Shown here piece after piece: positions 1 through 9,603 of a DNA stretch of 64,000 nt. The notes below the pieces were generated by a model, which was not told the origin of the DNA, did no database searches, and saw only the letters and a list, made by a program, of their open reading frames with translations. Where the stretch lies: assembly GCF_004005815.1 (NCBI RefSeq), contig NZ_SACK01000003.1, forward strand, positions 248,001-312,000, given 5' to 3'. Positions within the stretch are counted from its first letter, which is position 1, and every line of letters begins with the position of its first letter. The position numbers and the translations under genes are program-made. The stretch comes from Mucilaginibacter limnophilus (GTDB lineage: Bacteria > Bacteroidota > Bacteroidia > Sphingobacteriales > Sphingobacteriaceae).

Positions 1-403
1 CTATATCATTTACACCTGCTAATATTACTACTGCTTTAGGTTTAAGATTAATTACATCGGCTCTAAAACGCACCAACATTTGTGGCGTAGTTTGCCCGCC
101 AATGCCTCTGTTAATAAACGGATTGCTTTCAAAAAATCCAGGATCAGCTTCGTCCCATCCATCGGTAATCGAGTTACCCATAAACACAACTCTTGTCTTG
201 CTATTACTCAAATCAATTTTAGCGTTATCAGCTCTGTATCTGTCCAGCCAAGCCCAATCGTTGTGATGCCTCTTTTCAATCATCTTTTGAAAATTTTCCC
301 AAGCCTCTGCCTGTTTCTGTTCGTCGGTTTTCTCTTGCGCATTTGCTATTGGTAAATAAAACATGCCGAATAAGCAAATCGTTAAAAATTTTAGTCCTTT
401 CAT
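1..403 (-). CDS. Secreted SGNH/GDSL hydrolase (partial, C-terminus off window)
   Basis: The reading frame starts with ATG at 403 and runs off the left edge after about 134 codons. The product begins with a signal peptide (residues 1-22, ending ANA-Q). It then shows the SGNH block I motif GNSITDGW with the candidate nucleophile Ser78, a block II-like GIGGQTT segment, and block III LAGVNDI near the break. Family members are extracytoplasmic esterases or acetylhydrolases, often deacetylating glycans. It is divergent from the HTCS gene at 843 across 439 bp, so it may be the first gene of the target operon of that regulator. The family call is firm; the substrate is unknown. Confidence 0.85.
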   Translation of the reverse strand, partial: MKGLKFLTICLFGMFYLPIANAQEKTDEQKQAEAWENFQKMIEKRHHNDWAWLDRYRADNAKIDLSNSKTRVVFMGNSITDGWDEADPGFFESNPFINRGIGGQTTPQMLVRFRADVINLKPKAVVILAGVNDI

Positions 404-842
404 ATTATTATTTTATTCTTTACAAAGCCCGGCTACTTTCACAAATCGTTTTATACATATTCAATTATCAGATATATCCCTTCACTGTCCCTCGCCTCCT
501 ATTTCTTGCTTATAATATTTGTCCTTGTATAAGAAGGTTATTCAACTGATAATTCTAAGTACAACCTCAATTTTCGTAACTATATTTGTATGTTTTTCAG
601 CCTCAAAAAAACGTGTAATCAGACGCTGAGAGGGAAACCAATCATCTCATTTTTGATACAAAAAGCATCATTATTTACCATAGTATTTGGCATTGGGTTC
701 TCTGATTAAAAAGCCTGAATGAATTCACCTTAATGATTGAATAAATACAGCCTGTATGCATATATTTGCTATACAATCACTGTGATATTACAGCTCACAT
801 GTATGCACAGTACGTATGTGATTAATTTTATAAACCACTGGA
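404..842. other. Divergent intergenic region between esterase and HTCS genes
   Basis: This AT-rich stretch of 439 bp has no convincing coding frame. It must hold the promoters for both divergent genes. The only structure I see is the inverted-repeat block at 781-821 next to the HTCS start. A TATATTTG box at 581-588 resembles the Bacteroidota -7 element but lies about 255 bp from the start codon and has no upstream TTTG partner. Confidence 0.5.
781..821. promoter_or_regulatory. Overlapping inverted repeats upstream of HTCS, possible operator
   Basis: TGTGA at 781-785 faces TCACA at 795-799. The second half is reused in an imperfect palindrome, TCACAT (795-800) to ATGTGA (816-821). The block ends 21 bp before the HTCS start codon. 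It could be an operator or autoregulatory site; no regulator is assigned. Confidence 0.3.
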
Positions 843-3800
843 TTGAAGCACTTCTGTTTATTTTTTGCAGGCCTACTTTTAGCAAAATTTGCAATTGGCC
901 AAGAATATTCTTTTAAGCACTATAAAGCTGAGAATGGACTTTCCTATAATACAGTTTTTTGTAGTTTACAGGATAGCAAGGGTTTTATGTGGTTCGGCAC
1001 ACTTGACGGGTTAAATCGTTTTGATGGCAAAAACTTCAAAATATTCCGAAACATCTACAACAACTCCAAAACAATTGGCAATAACTTCATCAGTGCGTTG
1101 TATGAAGATAAAGCTGGAAATATGTGGGTAGGAACCCACAATGGCTTGTATTGCTATAAGTCCTTAACAGAAGAGTTCACACTGGTTACTCCAACTTACG
1201 GCAAATGGATAGGCAGTATAACAAGCGACAGTAAGGGCAATCTATGGTTTATTTCCGGAGGTTATTTGTGCAGATATAAGATGTCGGCAAACAGACTAAC
1301 TATGATAATGCCTCCGGCTATACAAATGGCAACGCTTATTAGTAATAAGGAAGGTGAAATATGGTTTGCCACGAGTTTGGGGTTACTTGCCAGTTATAAT
1401 GAAGAAAGAAATATTCTTTTAACATATGATGTATTTAAAAATTCGCCTAAAGTAGCTAACAAACAAATAACCAAAATTTGCGATGATGGAAACGGACATA
1501 TTATTATAGGAACACGCTATCAGGGCGTAAAGATTTTTGACAAAAAAACGTTTACATATAGGGATGTTGTAACTGATAAGGGAGAGCCTTTAAACGTTTA
1601 TACCAATGATATTTTAAAAATAGCTGATAACGAATTTTGGTTTGGCACTAATTCGGGAATTTTAATTTATAATATTAAAACTGGCGCCATCAACAACATA
1701 ACAAAAGCCAATAACGATGTATTCTCCTTGTCAGACAATGTCGTTAATACATTTTGTAAAGATAACCAGGGCGGAATTTGGATTGGAACAAACTTTGGCG
1801 GTGTAGATTACTATAATAAAGCGAACGCCATTTTTGAAAGGTTTACTTATGCTGATAAAGAGTACCCTAACGGCAATGTTGTAGGACAAATATCTACGCG
1901 TGAGGGTGGTGGTTTGTGGGTTGGAACAGAGGATGAAGGATTGTACAAATTAGATACTAAAAGCCGTATTTTCACCCGCTATCCTATCCCTTATAAAAGC
2001 ATTTCAGCAATTTTGCAGGTGGGTAATGAGTTATGGATAGGCCGTATCGAGAAGGGTTTAGATGTTATAGATGTAAGAACTAAAACGATATTACGCAGCT
2101 ATAAACGAGGCACTGGTAAGCACGATTTAAACAGTAACCTGATAACTTTCCTATATAAAACCCGAAATGGCAAAATATACGCAGGTACATCTGGTGGTTT
2201 GTACTTGTACGATTTCACCATCAAACAATTTAACCGGGTAACAGCTTTACCTGATTTTTACACATCTTGTATTTTGGAGGATCACAATGGCAACTTGTGG
2301 ATAGGTTGCTACATTTCGGGTGTTTATTATTTTGATACACACACAAATCAAGGGAAAGCCATGCCTATTGATTTTTCAAACACCGGGCGAAATAACAATA
2401 CCGTAACAAGCATTTTAGAGGATAGCTACAATAATATATGGTTATCCAGCGAAAGTGGAGGAATAGGTAAATTTAACCCGCGAACCGGCAAGGCTGAAAA
2501 ATTTACAATGGAGAATGGATTTCCTAGCAACAATACCTTTAAAATACTTGAAGATAAGCAAAAGACACTTTGGATATCAACATCAAAAGGTATAATCCAA
2601 TTTAACCCACTTAATAAGAAGACACTTGTATTTACCAAATCAAATGGTTTGGTTAGCGATCAGTTCAATTACAATTCAGGTTATAAAGACAACACCGGTA
2701 ACTTATATTTCGGCGGCACACAGGGAATGGTAAGCTTTAATCCAAGTAAGATATCTTACAACAATATATCGCCACCCTTGTATATAACAGGCATTCAAAT
2801 AAACAACAAAGATGTAACGATAAGTGTAAATACACCTTTAACAAAATCAATAATTTATACTGATAAAGTCAAATTAAATTATAACCAATCAAACCTAAGT
2901 ATTGATTTCGCGTCTCTCTCCTACCCATTATCCCACATGATAGCCTATCAATATAAATTAGAGGGAGTGGACAAAAAATGGAACCGTTTAGAATCAAATC
3001 GCAGAGTGTACTTCACTAATTTAGCTCCCGGAAGTTATACTTTTAGAATAAAAGCAGCCCTGCAGCATGACACACCGAATCAGACTGAGAAAACTTTAGA
3101 AATTATCATATCGCCGCCGTTTTGGAAAAGTACATGGGCTATAGCATTTTACATCTGCGTAACAGTCGGCTTAGCATACTACATTTTAAAAAACTATTTA
3201 AGAAAAATTGAAGCAGCTAATAAACGAAGGTTTGAACTGCTTGAAATAGAGAAAGATAAAAAGATATACGAATCAAAGATTGAGTTTTTCACAAACATAG
3301 CCCATGAGATACGTACCCCGCTAACTCTTATTACGGCCCCGTTAGAAAACATCCAAAACTCTGATGATCTTAACGAAATCCATTACAACGCCAAGCTGAT
3401 GGATAAAAGTACAGTGAGGCTACTTAAGTTAACCAACCAGTTGTTAGACTTCAGAAAATCTGAACAAGAGGGGTTTAGATTAAACTTTGTAAAGGTAGAT
3501 ATCGCTCAACTGCTAAACGACATTTTTTCAAGGTTTAAACTTACAGCACTGCAAAGTCAACTTAAGTACACCATCAGCATACAAAAGCAGCCATTGATGA
3601 TCTATGCTGATGCTGAAGCTGTTGATAAAATAATAAGCAACATCATAAGTAATGCTATAAAATACAGCGCAACTGTTGTACACGTATCATTAGCAAATAA
3701 TGATGATTATGGGATTACGCTAGAAGTAGAAAATGACGGTTATGTAATACCCGCCAAATATAAAGATAAAATCTTTGAGCCTTTTTATCGCATTCCTGAC

Positions 3801-4781
3801 ACCGACAAGAAAGCGGGAAATGGTATAGGACTGGCGCTGGCACGATCATTAACAGAATTACATCACGGCAAACTGGTACTACATCCCGGAAATAGTAAAA
3901 ACACTTTCAGCTTAACGCTACCAGTACATCAGGAAAATGAGTTCGACCTGGTAGAAAGTCCGCACGAGCCGAACGTATTTGATGCCTTACCGGAAGGCAC
4001 AAAAACACGTCCTACAATTTTAGTAGTTGAGGACAACAAGGATTTAATGAGCTTTTTAGTGCATGACCTTGCCAGTGAATATGAGGTGTTAAACGCATCT
4101 AATGGCGAAGAAGCTATAAGTGTTCTGCAACAACATACGGTTCAACTGATAGTTAGTGATGTAATGATGCCAATTATGGATGGTATTGCTTTATGCAAAT
4201 ACTTAAAAACAAATATCGAATTAAGTCATATTCCACTTATATTACTTACTGCAAAAAGCACACTTCAGTCAAAAATTGAGGGACTGGAAACGGGCGCAGA
4301 CGCCTATATGGAAAAGCCCTTTTCCACCTACCATTTAAAAGCACAAGTTGCCAGTTTATTATTTAACCGTTTACAACAGCAGCAGTTTTTTGCCAAAACG
4401 CCGTTAGCCGGAGTAGGCACTATGGCCCATTCAAAAGCTGACGAAATATTTTTAAATAACTTAAACAGTACGATACTTGCACACATGGCCGATCCTGACC
4501 TCGATATAGCTATGCTGGCAGACTTTATGAACATGAGCCGCGCCAACCTGTTCAGAAAAATAAAAGCTGTATGCAATCTTTCGCCGGGCGAAATGATAAA
4601 TATCATTCGCTTAAAGAAAGCAGCCGAACTGATTCAGCAGAATAATAATAAGTTATATGAAATAGCTGATATGGTAGGGTTTAATTCTCGTATTGTGTTC
4701 ACACGAAATTTCAACAAACAATTTGGCATGTCGCCATCCGAGTTTGTTAAGAGCCTTAAGAAAGAAAATAAAATCGCTTAA
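843..4781 (+). CDS. Hybrid two-component system regulator (HTCS) with two-propeller sensor
   Basis: This single-polypeptide sensor kinase and transcription factor (1312 aa) senses a glycan fragment in the periplasm and activates PUL genes. Residues 1-19 are a signal peptide and about 25-690 are beta-propeller repeats (Reg_prop type, recurrent WFGT/LWIG motifs). A Y_Y_Y domain follows near 695-755 and a membrane segment near 763-785. HisKA has phospho-acceptor His821 in AHEIRTPL; an ATPase domain follows. The receiver (about 1057-1170) has Asp1106 in SDVMMP, and an AraC-type helix-turn-helix ends the protein. The start codon is TTG at 843: the only in-frame upstream ATG (816) is followed at once by TGA. 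No SusC/SusD pair lies beside it, so its targets may be the divergent esterase operon or the convergent lipoprotein pair. Confidence 0.93.
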   Translation: MKHFCLFFAGLLLAKFAIGQEYSFKHYKAENGLSYNTVFCSLQDSKGFMWFGTLDGLNRFDGKNFKIFRNIYNNSKTIGNNFISALYEDKAGNMWVGTHNGLYCYKSLTEEFTLVTPTYGKWIGSITSDSKGNLWFISGGYLCRYKMSANRLTMIMPPAIQMATLISNKEGEIWFATSLGLLASYNEERNILLTYDVFKNSPKVANKQITKICDDGNGHIIIGTRYQGVKIFDKKTFTYRDVVTDKGEPLNVYTNDILKIADNEFWFGTNSGILIYNIKTGAINNITKANNDVFSLSDNVVNTFCKDNQGGIWIGTNFGGVDYYNKANAIFERFTYADKEYPNGNVVGQISTREGGGLWVGTEDEGLYKLDTKSRIFTRYPIPYKSISAILQVGNELWIGRIEKGLDVIDVRTKTILRSYKRGTGKHDLNSNLITFLYKTRNGKIYAGTSGGLYLYDFTIKQFNRVTALPDFYTSCILEDHNGNLWIGCYISGVYYFDTHTNQGKAMPIDFSNTGRNNNTVTSILEDSYNNIWLSSESGGIGKFNPRTGKAEKFTMENGFPSNNTFKILEDKQKTLWISTSKGIIQFNPLNKKTLVFTKSNGLVSDQFNYNSGYKDNTGNLYFGGTQGMVSFNPSKISYNNISPPLYITGIQINNKDVTISVNTPLTKSIIYTDKVKLNYNQSNLSIDFASLSYPLSHMIAYQYKLEGVDKKWNRLESNRRVYFTNLAPGSYTFRIKAALQHDTPNQTEKTLEIIISPPFWKSTWAIAFYICVTVGLAYYILKNYLRKIEAANKRRFELLEIEKDKKIYESKIEFFTNIAHEIRTPLTLITAPLENIQNSDDLNEIHYNAKLMDKSTVRLLKLTNQLLDFRKSEQEGFRLNFVKVDIAQLLNDIFSRFKLTALQSQLKYTISIQKQPLMIYADAEAVDKIISNIISNAIKYSATVVHVSLANNDDYGITLEVENDGYVIPAKYKDKIFEPFYRIPDTDKKAGNGIGLALARSLTELHHGKLVLHPGNSKNTFSLTLPVHQENEFDLVESPHEPNVFDALPEGTKTRPTILVVEDNKDLMSFLVHDLASEYEVLNASNGEEAISVLQQHTVQLIVSDVMMPIMDGIALCKYLKTNIELSHIPLILLTAKSTLQSKIEGLETGADAYMEKPFSTYHLKAQVASLLFNRLQQQQFFAKTPLAGVGTMAHSKADEIFLNNLNSTILAHMADPDLDIAMLADFMNMSRANLFRKIKAVCNLSPGEMINIIRLKKAAELIQQNNNKLYEIADMVGFNSRIVFTRNFNKQFGMSPSEFVKSLKKENKIA

Positions 4782-4843
4782 TTTCTTAATCATAAAACTC
4801 TTCTAAATATTATAATTTCCATGTTATAGGCGTTAAATGCAAA

Positions 4844-4866
4844 AGCCTGACTAATGTAGTCAGGCT
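4844..4866. terminator. Bidirectional hairpin terminator
   Basis: The arms AGCCTGACTA (4844-4853) and TAGTCAGGCT (4857-4866) form a perfect 10-bp stem with a 3-nt loop, flanked by A-rich and AT-rich sequence. It sits between the convergent HTCS and lipoprotein genes and can serve both. Confidence 0.75.
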
Positions 4867-4887
4867 ATATAATAAGTATTTTATTTG

Positions 4888-6540
4888 TTATAAACCGATA
4901 AGAGAATATGGTACTCTTACACCTTTAATTTGGTATTGCCGTGAATCAAGCTCGCCGTTAAGACAGTCATCACCAGTGCTACAACCACCAAAGTTAAGGC
5001 AATAAGTAAGTAGCAACTCCTTGTTTCCATTTTCAAACTCAGGGTGAATGGCTGCTGTGTAAAACCTGGCGATGTGACCACGATAACGGTCCTCAATAGT
5101 GAACACTTTTTTCTTCTGTGTAAAAGGTCCAGTGGGTGACGTAGACGTTGATATATAAATATTATGGTCAGGGTTGTCACAGCCATAACCGAAATCCATC
5201 TGCATCATAATGTATTTGCCGTTATGGTATGATATAGCAGTATTTGCATAAGCCGCCACATCCTCACCTTTTCCTACGAAATGCAACGCTTCTTTGGTGG
5301 TAGGTTTAGTTATTGGCTGTTTGTCAACCCAATTGCTTCCATCCCAAAAAGTCCACTTAAGCGGATCACTCTCCTTGAATCTGGCCACATAAATATATTT
5401 AACAACAAATACACCCATATTGCCATAAACATAAACATATCCATCACCTGGCTTAACCATACCTTCTGAGTAAACTACGTTTGCCTGATCCATTCCGGTT
5501 GGCAAATGCCTGTTAATTGTCCATCCGTTATTTGATTCACTTTGTACCATTTCATACAAAGCTTGATGCACAAGTTTTAGGCTTTTTAATTCGGCACCAT
5601 ACAAATATACCTTATTACCTACTTCAACTCCTACTCCCGGCCACGTTAAATCCGTTCCCGGCTGTGCATTAAAAACCTGGCGAGGCCTTCCGGCGGTGCT
5701 GTTGCTAATGGTTAGGTTATCCGTAAGTTCCGGATTCCAGCTACGGTTGGCAGGTTGTATCAAAACTGAGTTGTTGTATTGGAAAAAACCACACATCAGG
5801 TTACCATTATCTTTTAGACGTATACCGTCAAACGAATCTTCGGCTATCCATAAAACCTTGCCCGCGTTAGGTCCCCATGTTAGCGGAATGCTGTTACCCT
5901 GGTCAAACGCTACTGATCCCTGAGCCTTATTGGTTCGATGAAAGAAGTTCACTACGGCATCGTCGCGGTAGCTGTCGTTAGGCAGCACGTTGTAACCCCA
6001 CTGTTGAGAGGCCTTCCCGGTATACGGCTCTAATAGGCTTGGGCCCGTCGTATTCCCTGTAATAGCTAATCCATTTAGCTTGCTTATTGCTTTGTAAATT
6101 TTATTATTTACCGGCGAAAGTTGCCACAATTGAGCGTCAGTGTTGTTAGAGGAATTTTGTATAACTACCTGCTTGCCATCAGCGTTGTAGGCTTGCAGCA
6201 TTTTGCCGCTACCCAAATTCATTATTTTGTAAAAGCCATCGCCCACATACGTAATACGCCATTTTTGGTGTGAAGCATCATTATAGTCAGCCAGTTCAAC
6301 AGTGCCACCGTTATCCAATGAAAATTTTGAAATCCGCGCACTTTTTCCGTTAATTGAGTTAATTACCTGGTAAGTAAAATATTCTCCCGGGGCCACGTTC
6401 GCTTTTAAACCGGATGAATTTGCAATGTTTGTTACGGGTGCCGCAGAGTTGTCCTGACTGTTTTTTGCTGGCTCAGTTTTTTGACATCCTTCGCCTATTA
6501 TAATCAAAGTTGCGGCGTAAATAAATGTTTTAATTTTCAT
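4888..6540 (-). CDS. Lipoprotein with ricin-like lectin domain and propeller-like C-terminal domain
   Basis: The product (550 aa) starts with a lipoprotein signal (lipobox near GEGC, Cys19). Residues about 50-185 look like a ricin B/CBM13-type beta-trefoil, with three QxW-like motifs (QKW, QLW, QQW). The remainder (about 190-550) is repeat-rich, with GSVAFDQGNSIPLTW, LWIAEDSFDG and ISTSTSPTGPF. This resembles five-bladed glycosidase-like propellers such as DUF4185/DUF5005, but I cannot assign a family. It is a paralogue of the next gene, with the same domain order and nearly the same C-terminus (RVPYS-IGL). It probably sits on the cell surface and binds or cleaves a glycan; catalysis is inference. 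Confidence 0.75.
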   Translation of the reverse strand: MKIKTFIYAATLIIIGEGCQKTEPAKNSQDNSAAPVTNIANSSGLKANVAPGEYFTYQVINSINGKSARISKFSLDNGGTVELADYNDASHQKWRITYVGDGFYKIMNLGSGKMLQAYNADGKQVVIQNSSNNTDAQLWQLSPVNNKIYKAISKLNGLAITGNTTGPSLLEPYTGKASQQWGYNVLPNDSYRDDAVVNFFHRTNKAQGSVAFDQGNSIPLTWGPNAGKVLWIAEDSFDGIRLKDNGNLMCGFFQYNNSVLIQPANRSWNPELTDNLTISNSTAGRPRQVFNAQPGTDLTWPGVGVEVGNKVYLYGAELKSLKLVHQALYEMVQSESNNGWTINRHLPTGMDQANVVYSEGMVKPGDGYVYVYGNMGVFVVKYIYVARFKESDPLKWTFWDGSNWVDKQPITKPTTKEALHFVGKGEDVAAYANTAISYHNGKYIMMQMDFGYGCDNPDHNIYISTSTSPTGPFTQKKKVFTIEDRYRGHIARFYTAAIHPEFENGNKELLLTYCLNFGGCSTGDDCLNGELDSRQYQIKGVRVPYSLIGL

Positions 6541-6673
6541 TTCTGTTAGTTAACGTTAGGTTTTTAGTGTGCTGTTGCGTAGTTGGTATAAGCATTGCGG
6601 AAACAGCTATAAGCCATCCCACATAAAAAGGTAACTTATATATAAACTTAGTAGCTTATCATCAACTATTAAA

Positions 6674-8308
6674 TCAGAGCCCTATTTTAGAATAAGGCAC
6701 CCTGATAAATTTGGGTCGATAGTAGTACGGATCTTTGTAAGCACCATTACATGCTCCCTGCCCACAGGCGTCAAAATTAAGGCAATAGCTTAATAGCAAT
6801 TCATTTTTGCCGTTATTATGTTCCGGATGAATTTGCGGTGTATAGTAGCGCGCATAGTTACCATTGATATATTCTTTAATAGTATAAACCTTGATTGGTG
6901 AAGTGAACGGACCGGTAGGGCTTGTAGACGTAGAGATATAAATTTCACGGGTTGTACCACATATAAACCCTTGTGTCATGGTCATCATCACATACTTACC
7001 GTTGCAGAAGCTGATTGTGGTATTATCTAAACCGGTAGCAATTTTTGCCGAGGTAGCTGTTGTAGGTGTACCTACCCAGCTGCTGCCATTCCAGAAAGAC
7101 CATGAGTTTGGATTTGATTGCGGCCAGCGGGCTACATAAACACCATTACCAGGACCAGCACCAAAAGAATACACATCTGTGCCTGATTTTACCATCCCTA
7201 CTACATAATTGATATTGGTTTGATTGCTCATATTTGCCGGTGCCAGGCGCGTACCTGTCCAGGCAGTACCGGTGGTTTCGGTAAAGTCCCAAATACTTTG
7301 GCTGTTAACGCTAACACCTGCGTTGCCTTCGCCAACATGTATATAAACGTGGTTGCCTATTTCAACCCCTACGCTTGGCCATGCAAAGTTAAGGCCCGGC
7401 TGTTTATCTACCACTTGTTTATTGCCGTTACGGGTTATGTTAGCTCCGGAGCTGCTCCAGTCATAAATATTGTTTTGCAGGAACATAGAGTTACCGTACT
7501 GAAAAATTTGATTACAGTTGAACTGGCTGTTTGATTGCAGCACAGAACCATCAAAAGCATCTTGAGTTACCCAAAGCACTTTACCTGCGTTTCCACTCCA
7601 GCTTAGTGGAATACTTGTTCCCTGATCAAATGCCACAGACCCTAACGAGGTGCTGTTGCGCTCAAAAATCCTGTTTGCATAATCATCCCTGTAAGTGCTT
7701 GGGAAACGAATAGTGAATACCCATTTTTGACGGTTGTCACTATTAGGAGATTCCTGAATGATAGCAGTACCGTTACTGGTTGACCCGCCCGCGTTGGCAA
7801 TTGCCAGCCCGTTGCCTTTATTTACAATGTTGTACTGGCCGGTGGTACCTATTTCGGTAATGCGCCAAAGCTGATTATCCGGCAATCCTAACAAAGGTGT
7901 GCGCGCTTGCTGCAGTTGCGATCCAGATGAGTTGTTAGGTGACTGGATTACTTTACCACTAAAAGAGTTACGTAGATTATAGTATTTTACCCCCCCTACC
8001 GTAGTTACATAAACAGTATACCAACGTTGCCAGCCGTCCACTTCATCGTCTGCAGTGGCTTGCCATTGACCAAGTGTCTGCAATTCCTGGAACTTTTGAT
8101 TAGCTGAAGGATTGCCATTTACCTCAATAAACTTGCCGCCCGTAACACAAGATATTTTGTACTCACCATAATCGCTAACAGGCCCATTGATTCTTTTTGT
8201 TGAGTTTAAATTTGAGATTGTTTGAACTTTAAAGCTTTCATTCTTTTTGCAACTCTGTGCTGCAAACAACGCTGCGAGCGCAGACAGCATAATTACTGTT
8301 CTTTTCAT
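6674..8308 (-). CDS. Lipoprotein with ricin-like lectin domain and propeller-like C-terminal domain (paralogue)
   Basis: I choose the ATG at 8308 because it gives a clean lipoprotein signal peptide ending in AAQSC; the open frame extends 13 codons further upstream without a signal-like sequence. The 544-aa product has an N-terminal beta-trefoil-like domain (QLW and QKW motifs) and the same propeller-like domain as its downstream neighbour, including GSVAFDQGTSIPLSW, LWVTQDAFDG and YISTSTSPTGPF. The two genes are 133 bp apart and probably arose by tandem duplication. No SusC/SusD is present here. The function is unknown, plausibly surface glycan recognition or hydrolysis. Confidence 0.75.
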   Translation of the reverse strand: MKRTVIMLSALAALFAAQSCKKNESFKVQTISNLNSTKRINGPVSDYGEYKISCVTGGKFIEVNGNPSANQKFQELQTLGQWQATADDEVDGWQRWYTVYVTTVGGVKYYNLRNSFSGKVIQSPNNSSGSQLQQARTPLLGLPDNQLWRITEIGTTGQYNIVNKGNGLAIANAGGSTSNGTAIIQESPNSDNRQKWVFTIRFPSTYRDDYANRIFERNSTSLGSVAFDQGTSIPLSWSGNAGKVLWVTQDAFDGSVLQSNSQFNCNQIFQYGNSMFLQNNIYDWSSSGANITRNGNKQVVDKQPGLNFAWPSVGVEIGNHVYIHVGEGNAGVSVNSQSIWDFTETTGTAWTGTRLAPANMSNQTNINYVVGMVKSGTDVYSFGAGPGNGVYVARWPQSNPNSWSFWNGSSWVGTPTTATSAKIATGLDNTTISFCNGKYVMMTMTQGFICGTTREIYISTSTSPTGPFTSPIKVYTIKEYINGNYARYYTPQIHPEHNNGKNELLLSYCLNFDACGQGACNGAYKDPYYYRPKFIRVPYSKIGL

Positions 8309-8739
8309 AGTTTTTAATTGGTTATTTTTAAATTGGTTTAAAAGCAAAGTAGTCGCTTAATAGAAAAGTGTCCGAATTATTTTAGGTACTTTTCTTGAAG
8401 GTAAATCCAAACTGACATCTCAAAATTGAAGAATTTGAGCCTTCATAGTGAAACTAAAAATTCCTTTTTAGAAACTTAAAGTCACATTAAATTAAACATG
8501 CATCAGAATAATTTTTAACTTTTATCCTGTATCTGAATTTCAGCCATAAAATATACAAAAAGCAGATAACGCATTATCTGTCTTTACTTTATAATTAGTT
8601 TGTTACGCGTTTTGATTGTTATGTCACGAATGATCAACGGCAGATTTTGAATTACTTTCATCAGTCCAGCGCCTCAAAAGCTACAAGTAGTTGATGAATC
8701 TTCTTTGCTGCCTGCACTGCTGTGGCTGAATAAAAGTAA
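8309..8739. other. Intergenic region without a recognised gene
   Basis: No coding frame is supported in these AT-rich 431 bp. A small hairpin, CAGATAA (8563-8569) and TTATCTG (8574-8580), could terminate transcription or be a binding site. The right part grades into the degraded N-terminal coding sequence of the dehydrogenase pseudogene. Confidence 0.45.
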
Positions 8740-9513
8740 TTGCAGGCGGAAACCCGAAAAAAGCATATATATACGCCAACGCCAGATGGCCAGAACATCT
8801 TCACGAAAACACCGCAAAATTTTCACAACTATGTAGAGGCACCACCCTACCTGCGACAACAGGATGCAGCAAGGCAGTCGCTGCAGTTAAACGTGAACGA
8901 CCGGGAGGCCGATTTCGCAGCTATCGCAAAAGCTAAAGCTCATTTCGGCAGTATTGATGTGCTGATTAACAACGCTGGCTATGGCTTGTTCGGCACGGTA
9001 GAGGAAACCAGCGAGCAGGAAGCGCGTGAACAAATGTAAACAAACTTTTTTGGTTTATTATGGCTTACCCAAGCCGTTCTACCTGTAATGCGCGAACAGG
9101 GACATGGTCATATCCTTCAGCTATCAAGCGTATTGGGTTTGGTTACGCTGCCCGTACTAGGTTTGTAAAATGCATCAAAAATTTGCGGTTGAACTTTAAG
9201 TGAAACACTGACGCCGGAAGTTAAAGGTTTCGGCATTAAAGTAACGCTTGTTGAGCCGAATGGCTTTGCTACCGACTGGAGCGGCGCTTCGGCTGTACAA
9301 TCTGTCGCTGATCCGGTTTATGATAGCATTCGCGCTGCATTCCAGGAAGGAGTTAGCGGAGATATATGGGGTGTGCCGGAAGCGACTACACCAGCCGTGT
9401 TGCAATTGATCGATATCGAAAATCCACCATTGCGCCTGTTCCTTGGTAACCAAGCCTACCCATGGGTAAAACAAGTTTATGAGAGCCGCTTTGCTGAGTG
9501 GGAACAATGGTAA
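8740..9513 (+). pseudogene. Short-chain dehydrogenase pseudogene (three in-frame stops)
   Basis: From about 8885 one frame reads as a classical SDR: LNVNDREADFAAI, then VLINNAGYG, TNFFG, ILQLSSVLG, GFGIKVTLVEP and a normal C-terminus ending at 9513. The frame is broken by TAA at 9037-9039, TAA at 9166-9168 and TGA at 9190-9192. The second stop falls where the catalytic Tyr of YxASK is expected (stop-NASK). The N-terminal Rossmann motif (TGxxxGIG) cannot be found, so the 5' end is also lost. The gene is dead. The neighbouring AraC gene, probably its former regulator, is broken too. Confidence 0.85.
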
Positions 9514-9603
9514 GAAATTTCTGCCGCTGCTCAAGGTAAATAATGGTATCACCCTGACAAATCTGCACCATCCTTTGGTGTAGATTGTTTGAATTAGTAT
9601 AAC

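Noticed and set aside
581..588. TATATTTG as a -7 promoter box for the HTCS
   Set aside because: It lies about 255 bp before the start codon and has no TTTG at the expected upstream spacing; such AT-rich matches arise by chance.
2426..2638. Minus-strand open frame inside the HTCS gene
   Set aside because: It is antisense to conserved propeller repeats with no recognisable protein features; the same applies to other antisense frames inside long genes.
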